The position numbers and the translations under genes were made by a program. From Methanolobus sp. WCC4 (lineage in GTDB: Archaea > Halobacteriota > Methanosarcinia > Methanosarcinales > Methanosarcinaceae), in the NCBI RefSeq assembly GCF_038022665.1, contig NZ_CP150629.1:850480-914479 (forward strand): 64,000 nt of DNA. The letters run 5' to 3'. Positions 9,665 through 19,127 of this stretch are shown in pieces (the stretch's first letter is position 1; every line of letters starts with the position of its first letter). The notes beneath the pieces were generated by a model. That model did no database searches, was not told where the DNA came from, and saw nothing but the letters and a program-made list of their open reading frames with translations.

Positions 9665-9898
9665 GGTTGTAGGTCTTTTTGATCGGATATATTTGTTTGG
9701 TATATGTTGTGTCGCAGGGTATTATGTTAGTGTAAACACAAATTATTGTAAACCAATCAGTTTATATGTATTATTGTACATGAGTATTATGGTGAGTTTG
9801 GAACGTTTTTCGATCACTCACTTTGATATTGTGTCAAAGAACGAGTTAGGGAATTCGTGAAGAATGATATAAAAAGATAATTTGAAGGAGTGAATGAT

Positions 9899-10111
9899 GT
9901 GAGTAGCACGGATATTGTAAAGTACGGAAACAGGCCTGAAATGTTGTTCAAAGTCACTTTAAGCCCCGATGGGACCACTTACCAGAAAGAGATCTCTCTT
10001 GTCTTTCCAAAATTCGTAAGTGCCGATATGCCCCATTATAAAGAGGAATATATGGGCCAGGACAGCACTGCTTCCGACAATTGTCAGTGGCATTTCGACG
10101 TAGAGGAATGA
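9899..10111 (+). CDS. Small hypothetical protein (70 residues)
   Basis: A 70-residue acidic protein I do not recognise, with no signal peptide or membrane segment. Two in-frame GTG codons could start it. The one at 9890 overlaps the GGAG ribosome site at 9887-9890, whereas the one at 9899 sits eight bases behind it, so 9899 is chosen. Residues 12-40 read like a beta-rich domain (MLFKVTLSPDGTTYQKEISL), and the protein ends with WHFDVEE. The ribosome site and the clean stop followed by T-rich DNA (10125-10145) support it being real. Confidence 0.6.
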   Translation: MSSTDIVKYGNRPEMLFKVTLSPDGTTYQKEISLVFPKFVSADMPHYKEEYMGQDSTASDNCQWHFDVEE

Positions 10112-10359
10112 TATCAGTTCCTCTTTTGTTCTTTTTTAGTATTTGTTCTGTATCTGGTATTATTCCTGTTCTGAATTCCCATTTTTTTTATTCCCTGCTT
10201 AAAACAACACACCTTATATACTAATTACATTATTTCTAATAAGGGTCAGTTTCCTTCAGGGCAAGTGGGTTGGTCTACTCTCTCTGAATATGTAGTTGTG
10301 TTTCATGCTATCGGGATCGGTTCGTATATCCTCTTCATGGGAGCTCAGGGGTTCGTTCA

Positions 10360-11874
10360 ATGGGAAAAGAAATATCGGATAAGGGACAGGCAGACTATTT
10401 CTTATTTGATACAGGAAATCCCTATATGTCCCTTTTCAAACACAATAAAGCTGTTATGCTTGTCATCGACCCTGCTACTTTCGACATAGTAGATGCTAAC
10501 ATTTCAGCATGCGATTATTATGGGTGGCCCCTGGAAGAGCTCACAAGTATGAGGATCGATGAGATCAACACTCTTTCCTCAGAGGACATAAGAGCTGAAA
10601 TGCAAAATGCTGTGAATGAGAAAAGGAACTATTTTCTTTTCAAGCACAAGCTTGCAAGTGGAGATATACGTGATGTGGAGGTGTACAGCAGCCCTGTTGT
10701 AGTGAATTCACGTGCTCTTCTTTATTCTATCATACATGATATCACTGAGCGGAAAAAGGCAGAGGATGAACTGAAGGCCCGGGAGATGCAGCTTCGCACC
10801 GCGCAGAAGATCGGGCGTATCGGTAGCTGGGCAATTGACATGGATTCCGGGGAAGTGAGCTCATCTGAAGAGGCAAGAAGGATATACGGCTTCGAAGGGG
10901 ACAGGTTAACGATCGAGGCGATCCAGATGATCCCTCTGCCGGAGTATCGCCCGATGATGGATGAGGCCTTGAAAAGTCTTATTAAAGAGGGAACAACCTA
11001 TGACATCCAGTTCAGGATAAAAAGACAAAACGACAGTGTCATCCGTGACATCCATTCAGTTGCAGAATATTATGCTGAAAAGAATATGGTCATAGGTACT
11101 ATTGAGGATATCACTGAACGCAAAAAGGCCAATGATGCACTATTGCATGCAAAGATAATGGCAGAGGCTGCAAACAAGAGCAAGGATGAGTTCCTGGCAG
11201 CAATGAGCCATGAGCTACGTACTCCGCTTACCTCTGTTATCGGTTTTTCAGATGTGCTTCTGGACGGTACCTCTGGTGAGCTTGATGAGCGACAGGCCCG
11301 CTATGTGAGTCATATCTCTGATGCAGGAAAGCACCTGCTGAAGCTTATAAATGATGTGCTAGATCTCTCAAAGGTGGAAGCCGGTAAAATGGAACTTCTG
11401 TATGAGGATTTTTCAGTAGGGCTTGCGATCGATGAGGTTCGAACATTGCTTTTTCCTCTCGCAAAGAGCAAACGTATAGGTATTGGTGTTGAGCTTGATC
11501 AGCAGGTCGATACTGTCTATGCAGACCGGACCAAGTTCAAACAGATCCTGTACAATCTGGGAAGCAACGCTATAAAGTTCACTTCAGAAAGGGGTTCTTT
11601 GAACATTCATGCGAAATGCCCGGATGGTGTTCTAATTGTCAGTGTACAGGATACTGGTATTGGCATATCTGATCAGGATATCGATAAGCTCTTCAATCCC
11701 TTCATTCAACTGGATTCCTATCTCACCAATGATCATAAAGGAACAGGTCTTGGGCTTTCTCTTGTAAAGAAGTTCGTGGAACTCCATGAAGGTAGGATCT
11801 GGGTTGAAAGTGAGGTTGGTAAAGGAAGCAAGTTCACTTTCTCGATACCGGTTGGGGATGGTAAGGATAATTAG
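10360..11874 (+). CDS. PAS-PAS sensor histidine kinase (soluble)
   Basis: A 504-residue cytoplasmic kinase with no membrane segment. Two PAS sensor domains (about 20-130 and 145-255), each ending with the PAC-type DITERKKA motif, precede a HisKA dimerisation domain with the phosphorylated His284 in MSHELRTPL. The ATPase domain follows (about 385-500) with NAIKFT (N box), DTGIGIS (G1) and GTGLGLS (G2), so the kinase looks complete. No receiver protein gene is next to it. Methanosarcinaceae carry many such kinases with unknown signals. A weak AGGGG site precedes the ATG. A 248-base upstream gap has room for its own promoter. Confidence 0.92.
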   Translation: MGKEISDKGQADYFLFDTGNPYMSLFKHNKAVMLVIDPATFDIVDANISACDYYGWPLEELTSMRIDEINTLSSEDIRAEMQNAVNEKRNYFLFKHKLASGDIRDVEVYSSPVVVNSRALLYSIIHDITERKKAEDELKAREMQLRTAQKIGRIGSWAIDMDSGEVSSSEEARRIYGFEGDRLTIEAIQMIPLPEYRPMMDEALKSLIKEGTTYDIQFRIKRQNDSVIRDIHSVAEYYAEKNMVIGTIEDITERKKANDALLHAKIMAEAANKSKDEFLAAMSHELRTPLTSVIGFSDVLLDGTSGELDERQARYVSHISDAGKHLLKLINDVLDLSKVEAGKMELLYEDFSVGLAIDEVRTLLFPLAKSKRIGIGVELDQQVDTVYADRTKFKQILYNLGSNAIKFTSERGSLNIHAKCPDGVLIVSVQDTGIGISDQDIDKLFNPFIQLDSYLTNDHKGTGLGLSLVKKFVELHEGRIWVESEVGKGSKFTFSIPVGDGKDN

Positions 11875-12049
11875 AAGGTGCAATGTAAGTGTGCAACATT
11901 AAAAATTCAGGCTCACCCGGATGAATGTGGGATTCACTATGTATCTGTCATAGTATTGTTGAAAACAACGTCATAAGAGGTAAAATGCATCCTCTTTTTA
12001 TGCAGGTCAGGCATCTGGTCTGTAAGCCTGCAGTTGCTTTCTCTAAGTG

Positions 12050-12259
12050 TTATTGGCCGTACTTCTTTTTTAGCACTATGTAGGTTATCAATGCTACGAT
12101 GATGGTTCCTGCGAATATACTGATAAGTGCCGTTGTAGGCGGCAGGTATGTATATGCAACGATTGCCAGCAGAGTTCCCAAGATAACTGCGGCAGGTATG
12201 AGCAAAGAGTTTTTCTTCAGTGTCTTTTCATCGACGATGTCCAGTTGTGCCATTTTCAT
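12050..12259 (-). CDS. Small two-span membrane protein
   Basis: A 69-residue hypothetical protein with a short polar N-terminus (about 16 residues), two hydrophobic helices (about 18-38 and 42-62) and a positive C-terminal tail (VLKKKYGQ). The Lys-rich segments suggest both ends face the cytoplasm. ATG codons at 12259 and 12253 are equally possible. It lies between two kinase genes with the VTT-type membrane protein upstream on the same strand, but a gap of about 130 bases argues against a tight operon. Function unknown. Confidence 0.65.
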   Translation of the reverse strand: MKMAQLDIVDEKTLKKNSLLIPAAVILGTLLAIVAYTYLPPTTALISIFAGTIIVALITYIVLKKKYGQ

Positions 12260-12391
12260 CCCATTAAAAAGGTTTTACTATCTTTGGTAATATATATTTA
12301 TTTATATGCTCGGCTTGGGTATATATAGTTTTTCCCTTCTTGCTTAATTGTTGAATAATTGTGATATCAACAAAGGAACCCGGCAACAGCA

Positions 12392-12856
12392 CTAGAATAA
12401 TGCCAGAGTACTGGTTGTAATATATGCCAGTGTAACATATCTGGCGAACTTTCCCAGAAATACATATATGGAGAAAGTTCTGAAGTCAAGTTTAAGAACA
12501 CCGCCCGTTGCTGCTATAGCATCTCCTATCAAGGGCATCCATGTGAAGAGCAGTAAAAAGGTGCCGTATTTTGAGAACATGCTATCTGTTCTTTTGAGCT
12601 GTTCTTCGGATATCGAGAAGAATCTTTCGATAATATCGGTCCTTCCCCGCAGTCCTACATAATATGTCGTGCAGGATCCCAGATAGTTTCCTACGGAAGC
12701 TACCATTATGATCGGGAGTGTGTCAAAACCCTTACTTATAAGTAGAACTACAAAAGCCTCTGATCCAAGGGGCAGTATTGTAGAAGCGAGGAAGCTTGCT
12801 ATGAAAAGGCCAACATAGGCATGTTCATCTATCAGGCTGGAAAGAATTTCTATCAT
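12392..12856 (-). CDS. YqaA/DedA-like (VTT domain) membrane protein
   Basis: A 154-residue protein of the SNARE-associated/VTT superfamily, whose members (DedA, YqaA) act in lipid scrambling or membrane homeostasis. Seen: hydrophobic segments at about 12-32, 45-68, 97-118 and 130-152; FLASTILPLGSEAFVV with the conserved Pro and acidic residue; and GNYLGSCTTYYVGLRGR. It is short compared with DedA but normal for the YqaA group. It is divergent from the large hybrid kinase at 13058. Its substrate is unknown. Confidence 0.8.
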   Translation of the reverse strand: MIEILSSLIDEHAYVGLFIASFLASTILPLGSEAFVVLLISKGFDTLPIIMVASVGNYLGSCTTYYVGLRGRTDIIERFFSISEEQLKRTDSMFSKYGTFLLLFTWMPLIGDAIAATGGVLKLDFRTFSIYVFLGKFARYVTLAYITTSTLALF

Positions 12857-13057
12857 TTTCAGTAATAATTATTATGTTGTTGTTCATAGTTGCTTTTGAA
12901 TCCTATCATTGATGGATTATCCTTTGATGAAATATTTATATTAATACGGTCTATATTTGGTAAAAGTACTTATTCACAGATATTTGGTATCAGAACAGAT
13001 AAAGTCACTCATATATTATGTGTAACCAGATCCACTATATACAAGGTAAATAGGAGC

Positions 13058-15349
13058 ATGCAAAAAAAACCTATGCATTCTGTACTGATCGTTGATGACG
13101 ATCCTCCAAGTGCCAAACTTCTGGAAACCTTCCTTTCCAGGGATTATATCACTTATGTAGCTGGTACTGGCGAGGAAGCTCTTGACATAATAGGCTCTGA
13201 GAAGATCGACCTGGTGCTGCTTGACATAATGATGCCTGGCATGGATGGATATGAGGTGTGCCGCCATATCAAATCTTCCAGGTCGACGCAGTTCATTCAG
13301 GTTATAATGATCACTGCCCTTTCGACCAGGGATGATCGTTTGATCGGGCTTGAAGCAGGTGCTGATGAATTCCTGGTAAAACCCGTTGACAGGCTCGAGG
13401 TCCTCATACGTGTGCGTGCTTTGTTAAAGAGCAAAGAGCTATATGACCAGCTGGTCTCTGAAAAAGAGACGGCACAGTCATATTTTGATGTTTCGGGCTG
13501 TATGATGGTAGCCCTCAATAATGATGGTACAGTGAAGCTTGTGAACAGGAAGTGTTGCGAGGTTCTGGGCTATGAGGAAACCGAGCTCACAGGCAAGAAC
13601 TGGTTCGATATGATAATCCTTCCTGAGGATAGAGAAGTTGTATCCTCTGTTTTCAGTAATATGATCAATGGAAATGTTGAAGAAGTAGGGGAGTTCGAGA
13701 ACATTGTCCTCACAAAGAATGGTGAGAAGCGCATCATTCGCTGGAATAATTCTTATCTGGAGGATGTGGACGGGAATATCACGGGAACACTCAGTTCAGG
13801 TTCCGATGTGACCGAAGAACGTCTAACGACAATGAAACTGCAAGCTTCGGAAGAGAAGTTCAGGTCATTGTTCGAGAATGCTGCAGATGCCATCCTTATC
13901 TTTGATCTTGATTGCAACATCATTGATGCGAATTCAGTTGCAAGTGAAATGCTTGGTTATGATATGGATGAATTGTTGACCATGTCCAGACATGACCTTA
14001 TAGCCCCTGAGGCTAGTGGTAGCTGCGCTGCCAGACTTACTGATGTAATGGATGGGGAAAGCAGCAGATTCGAGATGGTATACCTGAGAAAGGATGGTAT
14101 CCGGATCCCGGTTGAGATGGGTGTCAGGATCATCGGGTATAATGGTATGACCTCACTTCTGTGCAATGTGAGGGATATCAGTGAACGTAAACATTCGGAG
14201 AGGGTTCTGCAGGAAAGTGAACAAAGATTCCGCCTTCTTGCTGAGAATGCGAATGATGTGATATGGACCCTTGATAAGAGTGGCAGATTCAACTATTGCA
14301 GCCCCTCTGTTCTCAAATTACGTGGTTACACGCCTGAAGAAGTGTCTCAGCAGACATTTGATGAGATCTTCCCGGAGGAACATAAGAACACGATAAATGA
14401 AGCCATCCAGAGATTCTATGTAAAGCTGGAGGCCGGAGAAGGGCACTATTCTGAGATATTCGAGATTGAGCAATACCACAAAGATGGTCATAAGGTATGG
14501 ACAGAAACAATTGCGAATCCCGTTTATGATGATGAGGGTAACTTCAAGTTCTTCCTTGGTGTTTCAAGGGATATAACTGAGAGGAAGAATGCAGAAGAGG
14601 AGATATCTCAATATGCAAATGAACTGGCAAGGAAGAACGAGGAACTTAAAACCCTTGAAAGGATGAAGGATGAGTTCATTTCCAACCTGAGCCATGAGAT
14701 AAAGACGCCCCTTATATCCATAAAGGGTTACAGTGAACTGTTATACGATGAAGCTCTGGGTCCGGTTAACATCAGGCAGAAAAAAGCCCTTAAGACTGTA
14801 CTGGATAAATATGATCACCTGAGCTTCCTTATGGATTCACTGATCTATATGAGCATCGTGAAATCAGGGAAAGTACACTATAGACTTGATCCTACCCGAA
14901 TAGTGGATAGTCTGAACAAGGTAATGGATTATTTTAAGGTCCGCTCTCAGGATAAGGCTCTCATGCTTCTGCTGGACGTTGAAGATGGTCTTCCTCTGGT
15001 CCAGGCTGATGTGGAATATCTGCCATATCTGTTCAGGGCGATAATCGATAATGCCATCAAGTTCAGTGAAGATGGTTCAAAGATAATTATACGCGCATTC
15101 AAGGACGAAGACAATGTCCATATCACTGTAACGGACTTTGGAATAGGTATTCCTGAAAAGGAGATCCCGCATATCTTCGGGCGTTTCTATCAGATAGATG
15201 GTTCCATCTCAAGAAGATATGGTGGCAGCGGTCTTGGACTGTATGTCAGTAAGACCATAGCTGAGATCCATAACGGGGATATCTGGGTCGAGAGCGATGA
15301 AGGTAAGGGAACCACGGTTCATGTCAGGTTCCCTGTATACAGGTCATAA
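13058..15349 (+). CDS. Hybrid REC-PAS-PAS-PAS histidine kinase
   Basis: A 763-residue cytoplasmic signalling protein. Domains in order: receiver (about 5-125) with phosphorylated Asp56 in LLDIMMPG and Lys in LVKPVDR; three PAS domains (about 145-265, 270-390, 395-520), each followed by a DVTEERL or DI[ST]ERK-type end; HisKA with His546 in NLSHEIKTPL; and an ATPase domain with NAIKFS, DFGIGIP and GSGLGLY. An in-frame extension back to 12890 exists but is AT-rich and unlike the family. ATG 13058 gives the usual start just before SVLIVDDD, with an AAGG about ten bases upstream. A receiver at the N-terminus suggests input from another kinase. Confidence 0.92.
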   Translation: MQKKPMHSVLIVDDDPPSAKLLETFLSRDYITYVAGTGEEALDIIGSEKIDLVLLDIMMPGMDGYEVCRHIKSSRSTQFIQVIMITALSTRDDRLIGLEAGADEFLVKPVDRLEVLIRVRALLKSKELYDQLVSEKETAQSYFDVSGCMMVALNNDGTVKLVNRKCCEVLGYEETELTGKNWFDMIILPEDREVVSSVFSNMINGNVEEVGEFENIVLTKNGEKRIIRWNNSYLEDVDGNITGTLSSGSDVTEERLTTMKLQASEEKFRSLFENAADAILIFDLDCNIIDANSVASEMLGYDMDELLTMSRHDLIAPEASGSCAARLTDVMDGESSRFEMVYLRKDGIRIPVEMGVRIIGYNGMTSLLCNVRDISERKHSERVLQESEQRFRLLAENANDVIWTLDKSGRFNYCSPSVLKLRGYTPEEVSQQTFDEIFPEEHKNTINEAIQRFYVKLEAGEGHYSEIFEIEQYHKDGHKVWTETIANPVYDDEGNFKFFLGVSRDITERKNAEEEISQYANELARKNEELKTLERMKDEFISNLSHEIKTPLISIKGYSELLYDEALGPVNIRQKKALKTVLDKYDHLSFLMDSLIYMSIVKSGKVHYRLDPTRIVDSLNKVMDYFKVRSQDKALMLLLDVEDGLPLVQADVEYLPYLFRAIIDNAIKFSEDGSKIIIRAFKDEDNVHITVTDFGIGIPEKEIPHIFGRFYQIDGSISRRYGGSGLGLYVSKTIAEIHNGDIWVESDEGKGTTVHVRFPVYRS

Positions 15350-15355
15350 CCCGCT

Positions 15356-16822
15356 TCAATATTCTGTTTCCACAGAATATGTTATCTTTTTCTCACCGTC
15401 TGCCGGTACTTCAACTTTAAATTCAACAGTTGATGAGTCGATTTCGGTGAAGCTATCTGATGAACTTAATATCTCCCATTCTCCGCGGAATGTTTCTATC
15501 ACATTGATCTCTACATCCTCTTCCTTGTGGTTCTTCAGTTCAATAACAAAAGTTCGTTTCTCCGAGGTATCTCCTGTTCTTTTGTAATAGCTCTGTCTCC
15601 TGTCTCCGGTGATATCAAATGCATTTCCCACCAGTATCTCCACTTCTTCATCTTTTGGTGTGTGGTCTATCTCATCTTCTCCCAGGAATTGAAGCTGGCC
15701 CTGAGAATCTGATTTGTACACCCTGACAACTCCTTTTGGAAGGGGTGTACCAAGATCATTCTTTTCTGAATTGTTGATCTCAAGCATAACTTTGATCTTA
15801 TCATCGTTTTCAAACACATACTTCTTTTTCACCAGAATTTCATCAGATGACAGCAGGGATATTTGTTTGATCTCATTGTTATTCAGTGTCGTGGTTCTTT
15901 CCAGTGTGTACAGGTGATAGTCAAAAAGTGACTCCTCAGCTACTGAGATGTCTGTAAAGAAACCTGCAAAAGTTGCAACTTCCATGGATTCATATCCATC
16001 ATATATATTGTAGGATGGCTGACTGACCTGATTTACATCTCCTGCAACCAGTTTCAATTTCGCGTTCTCAAAAGTCGTTCCTGCCTTATTGTCAATAGTG
16101 ACCCATCCATCCAGATCTGCCTCTGTATCATCTTCATTTATTCTGACAATGTAGTTTGCTTTCCAGTTGATGCCATCTGTAAGATAGGTGGTGAGTACAT
16201 CCCTCTTCCCGCTAACAGGGGAGTATACCTGCCATACGAGGGTCGGTTTTGTGAGTAGTCCGGCAGCATTCGGATATTCGATCTTTGAAACCTCAGAGAG
16301 TGTGACAATTCCATCACCGGTCTTAAGGACAATGCTTTCCGAATGGCTGAGCAGTTTTCCGGTATATGTGATCCCTTCCATATCGGTGACTATTATTTCT
16401 TCATCCAGGTATTTGTCCAGAAGCTTGCTGCTACTGACCAGATCATACTGGTAGTTCTGTTCAATGACAAAAGTCTCCGGGTTCTCGGTATCTTCGAAAG
16501 TCACGGATGTGGCATCTATGCCTGAAGCGACATCCACGAACTCGACCAGGTTAATTCCTTCTCTAAGGTCTATGTTCCTCTTATCTTTTACAAGGGCAAT
16601 ATTCTGGTTGTATACGGTAAGTTCCGTATCCTCACTCATTTCGCCTGCAGACGCTATTTCAAAGAACGATGCTACTGAGTTTGCCTTTGTTGCGACCGTT
16701 GAATGTGATATGTAGTTGATATCATCATCGTATGAAGTCTCTGTTCCGGTTTGCAGGAACGTACCTGCTGCGGTGACAAGTAATATAAGCGCAGCTATGT
16801 AAATTAGTTTCTTTAAAACCAT
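15356..16822 (-). CDS. Exported or membrane-anchored DUF4139 protein
   Basis: A 488-residue protein with an N-terminal hydrophobic segment (about 5-24, KKLIYIAALILLVTAAGTFL) that could be a signal peptide or an anchor, followed by a beta-rich extracellular region. The DUF4139 signature is visible: WQVYSPVSGKRDVLTTYLTDGINWKANYI-type segment around 205-235, the NKAGTTFENAKLKLVAGDVN block about 250, and a C-terminal domain ending in VPADGEKKITYSVE. DUF4139 proteins occur in bacteria and archaea as surface beta-sandwich proteins of unknown role. Its stop lies only six bases from that of the hybrid kinase, so the two genes converge. Confidence 0.8.
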   Translation of the reverse strand: MVLKKLIYIAALILLVTAAGTFLQTGTETSYDDDINYISHSTVATKANSVASFFEIASAGEMSEDTELTVYNQNIALVKDKRNIDLREGINLVEFVDVASGIDATSVTFEDTENPETFVIEQNYQYDLVSSSKLLDKYLDEEIIVTDMEGITYTGKLLSHSESIVLKTGDGIVTLSEVSKIEYPNAAGLLTKPTLVWQVYSPVSGKRDVLTTYLTDGINWKANYIVRINEDDTEADLDGWVTIDNKAGTTFENAKLKLVAGDVNQVSQPSYNIYDGYESMEVATFAGFFTDISVAEESLFDYHLYTLERTTTLNNNEIKQISLLSSDEILVKKKYVFENDDKIKVMLEINNSEKNDLGTPLPKGVVRVYKSDSQGQLQFLGEDEIDHTPKDEEVEILVGNAFDITGDRRQSYYKRTGDTSEKRTFVIELKNHKEEDVEINVIETFRGEWEILSSSDSFTEIDSSTVEFKVEVPADGEKKITYSVETEY

Positions 16823-16930
16823 AATTTAGAAAAGAAGTACTTCTTATTAATAAATTTTGATTCAATTAAAATAAGTATAGGGATTTAACTTCTGAAAAGG
16901 ACTTTATATCTCGAGTCCAATCCTTCCTTC

Positions 16931-17542
16931 ATGTATGCCGAAGATGTAGTCTCCCGTCTCCGGGAACTGTACCCCCGGGGTTATTTCCACATCAATAAGG
17001 ACCCTTTCTATCTTTTGATATCGACTGTTCTGTCCCAGCGCACCCGTGATGAGGTGACGATACCAACGACACAGAAGCTTTTCAGTGTTTTCGGCACGGT
17101 TCAGGAGATGGCAGAGGCAGACGTGGATGAGATACAGGAACTGATAAGGGAGGTTGGTTTCTACAGGGTGAAGGCTCAGCGTATCATCGATATTTCCCGT
17201 ATTATCCTTCAGGATTACGATGGTGTCGTTCCGGATAGTATGGATGAACTTCTGAAGCTTCCGGGAGTTGGCAGAAAGACCGCAAACTGTGTACTGGGGT
17301 ATGGCTTTGAGCAGGATGTGATCGCGGTGGATACTCATGTACACAGGATATCAAATCGTATGGGCCTTGTTGAGACATCAGAGCCGGACGAGACCGAGAA
17401 GGAGCTTGAGAAAGTGCTCTCAAAAGAGGACTGGAAGGACATTAACGGTCTTATGGTCCTGTTCGGTCAGAATGTCTGCAGGCCGGTTGGTCCTAAGTGT
17501 GATGAGTGTATCATGGATGATATCTGTCCTAAGATCATCTGA
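16931..17542 (+). CDS. nth: Endonuclease III (base-excision repair DNA glycosylase/AP lyase)
   Basis: Removes oxidised pyrimidines and nicks the resulting site. The 203-residue length is standard. Seen: helix-hairpin-helix LPGVGRKTA with the catalytic Lys in the LSQRTRDE-to-GRKTA region, the catalytic Asp in AVDTHVHR, and the C-terminal iron-sulphur loop with Cys-X6-Cys-X2-Cys-X5-Cys (residues about 183-199). All four cluster cysteines are intact. It faces away from the DUF4139 gene across 108 bases and lies about 230 bases before fae-hps, so it is probably transcribed alone. Confidence 0.95.
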   Translation: MYAEDVVSRLRELYPRGYFHINKDPFYLLISTVLSQRTRDEVTIPTTQKLFSVFGTVQEMAEADVDEIQELIREVGFYRVKAQRIIDISRIILQDYDGVVPDSMDELLKLPGVGRKTANCVLGYGFEQDVIAVDTHVHRISNRMGLVETSEPDETEKELEKVLSKEDWKDINGLMVLFGQNVCRPVGPKCDECIMDDICPKII

Positions 17543-17633
17543 CTATCATCAAACTAAAAATGAGAGTTTCAACAAACTATTTATTGATATATTCTATATA
17601 AAGCAGAAATCTCGTGAACCATGCCATAACTCT

Positions 17634-17688
17634 AATATATAAAGCGCTGGTTTTGCACGAGAGTCGATAAATTTCATAGTTATAAATA
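17634..17688 (+). promoter_or_regulatory. Candidate TATA boxes of fae-hps
   Basis: Two strong TATA-like stretches, AATATATAAA (17634-17643) and TATAAATA (17681-17688), lie 83-137 bases before the fae-hps start. Either would leave an untranslated leader of several dozen bases. An inverted pair TAATTGC (17692-17698) / GCAATTA (17717-17723) between the boxes and the gene could be an operator. These are pattern matches only. Confidence 0.4.
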
Positions 17689-17770
17689 GTATAATTGCTT
17701 AATTTAAACACTATAGGCAATTACGAACTACAGAATTTATTTATCCAGTATATATATACGAGTGAGAATC

Positions 17771-18949
17771 ATGTTATTGATCGGAGAAGCATTAATTGGC
17801 GAGGCACCAGAACTCGCACACGTTGACCTTATGATCGGAAACAAGGACGGTCCTGTAGGTCAGGCATTCGCAAATGGTTTAACACAGCTTTCAGCAGGTC
17901 ACACACCTCTGCTGTCAGTCATCCGTCCAAACCTTCCTGCAAAACCTGCAACACTTATCGTGCCAAAGGTAACAGTGAAGAACATGGACCAGGCATCACA
18001 GATATTCGGTCCTGCACAGGCTGCTGTTGCAAAGGCTGTTGCAGATGCTCTTGAAGAAGGCGCATTCGGTGACCTCGATGTTGATGATATCGTTGTTGTT
18101 GCAAGTGTCTTCATCCACCCTGAGGCAACAGACTACAACAGAATCTACAGATACAACTACGGAGCTACAAAATTGGCAGTTAAGCGCGCAGTAGACGGCT
18201 TCCCTGATATTGACACAGTACTTAAGGAGAAGGACAGAATGGGTCACGCTATCATGGGATTCAAGGTATCCAGACTCTGGAACCCACCATACCTTCAGGT
18301 TGCACTTGACAATCCAAACCTTCCTGTCATCCAGAACATCGTCAGCCAGATCCCTAAGAGCGACCACGTTATCCTTGAAGCTGGTACACCACTTATCAAG
18401 CGTTATGGTGTCGACGTTGTCACCAAGCTCAGGGAGATCCGCCCTGATGCATTCATAGTTGCTGACCTTAAGACCCTTGACACAGGAAACCTCGAGGCAC
18501 GTATGGTAGCAGATGCAACCGCAGACGCAATCGTCGTCTCCGCACTTGCACCTATCGCAACCCTTGACAAGGCTATCGAGGAAGCACACAAGACAGGTAT
18601 CTATGCTATCATGGACACACTCAACTGTGACGACCCTGTAGCAGTTCTCAAGCAGCTCAAGGTACTTCCAGATGTAGTTGAACTCCACCGTGGAATCGAC
18701 ATCGAGGAAACAGAGCACGCATGGGGCAACATCGACGACATCAAGGCACTCTCACCAAAGCTTCTGGTGGCAGTCGCTGGTGGTGTACGTATCGACACTA
18801 TGCCAGCTGCACTTAAGGCAGGCGCAGATGTCCTTGTAGTTGGAAGAGCTATCACCAACGCAAAGGATGTAAGGCAGGTCGCAGAGAAATTCATTGAAGG
18901 TCTTAACAACCCTGAGATCGACCAGTTCAGAGTTATGACCGACTTCTAA
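17771..18949 (+). CDS. fae-hps: Bifunctional formaldehyde-activating enzyme / 3-hexulose-6-phosphate synthase
   Basis: Fae joins formaldehyde to tetrahydromethanopterin; Hps links formaldehyde with ribulose 5-phosphate, or runs backwards to make ribulose 5-phosphate. The 392-residue fusion has the Fae domain first (about 1-160: [18 protein letters not shown] with the catalytic His, then [18 protein letters not shown]) and the Hps barrel next (about 165-392: [31 protein letters not shown]). ATG 17771 is preferred over the in-frame GTG nine bases earlier, because Fae proteins begin directly with M-L/I-L-I-G-E-A. Codon use is strongly biased and uniform, as expected for an abundant protein. A hairpin terminator follows directly. 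Confidence 0.96.
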   Translation: MLLIGEALIGEAPELAHVDLMIGNKDGPVGQAFANGLTQLSAGHTPLLSVIRPNLPAKPATLIVPKVTVKNMDQASQIFGPAQAAVAKAVADALEEGAFGDLDVDDIVVVASVFIHPEATDYNRIYRYNYGATKLAVKRAVDGFPDIDTVLKEKDRMGHAIMGFKVSRLWNPPYLQVALDNPNLPVIQNIVSQIPKSDHVILEAGTPLIKRYGVDVVTKLREIRPDAFIVADLKTLDTGNLEARMVADATADAIVVSALAPIATLDKAIEEAHKTGIYAIMDTLNCDDPVAVLKQLKVLPDVVELHRGIDIEETEHAWGNIDDIKALSPKLLVAVAGGVRIDTMPAALKAGADVLVVGRAITNAKDVRQVAEKFIEGLNNPEIDQFRVMTDF

Positions 18950-18951
18950 GC

Positions 18952-18996
18952 GTGTGGAATTTCCACACTCTTATCTTCTTTTTTCTTAAATTCTAA
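18952..18996 (+). terminator. Terminator of fae-hps
   Basis: The inverted repeat GTGTGGAA / TTCCACAC (18952-18968) begins two bases after the stop codon and is followed by T-rich DNA including a run of six T. Hairpin and T-rich tail are in the right order for the plus strand. Confidence 0.6.
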
Positions 18997-19127
18997 TTTA
19001 GTTTTTGACTTTTCTTGTTCTTCTTTCTGCTTTCCTTATGCTTTTATATTTATAGTTGGAGTTACATCTCTATTGCTGCGTACAAGATGCGCATACTGAT
19101 ATTCATATGATCATTGGAGAGATTTAA

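Noticed and set aside
12890-13057. 56-residue N-terminal extension of the hybrid kinase
   Set aside because: AT-rich, no family match, and the receiver domain starts properly at ATG 13058.
17996-18718. 240-codon minus-strand frame across fae-hps
   Set aside because: Composition (Cys, Val, Asp) is typical of the mirror of a highly biased gene; fae-hps is certain.
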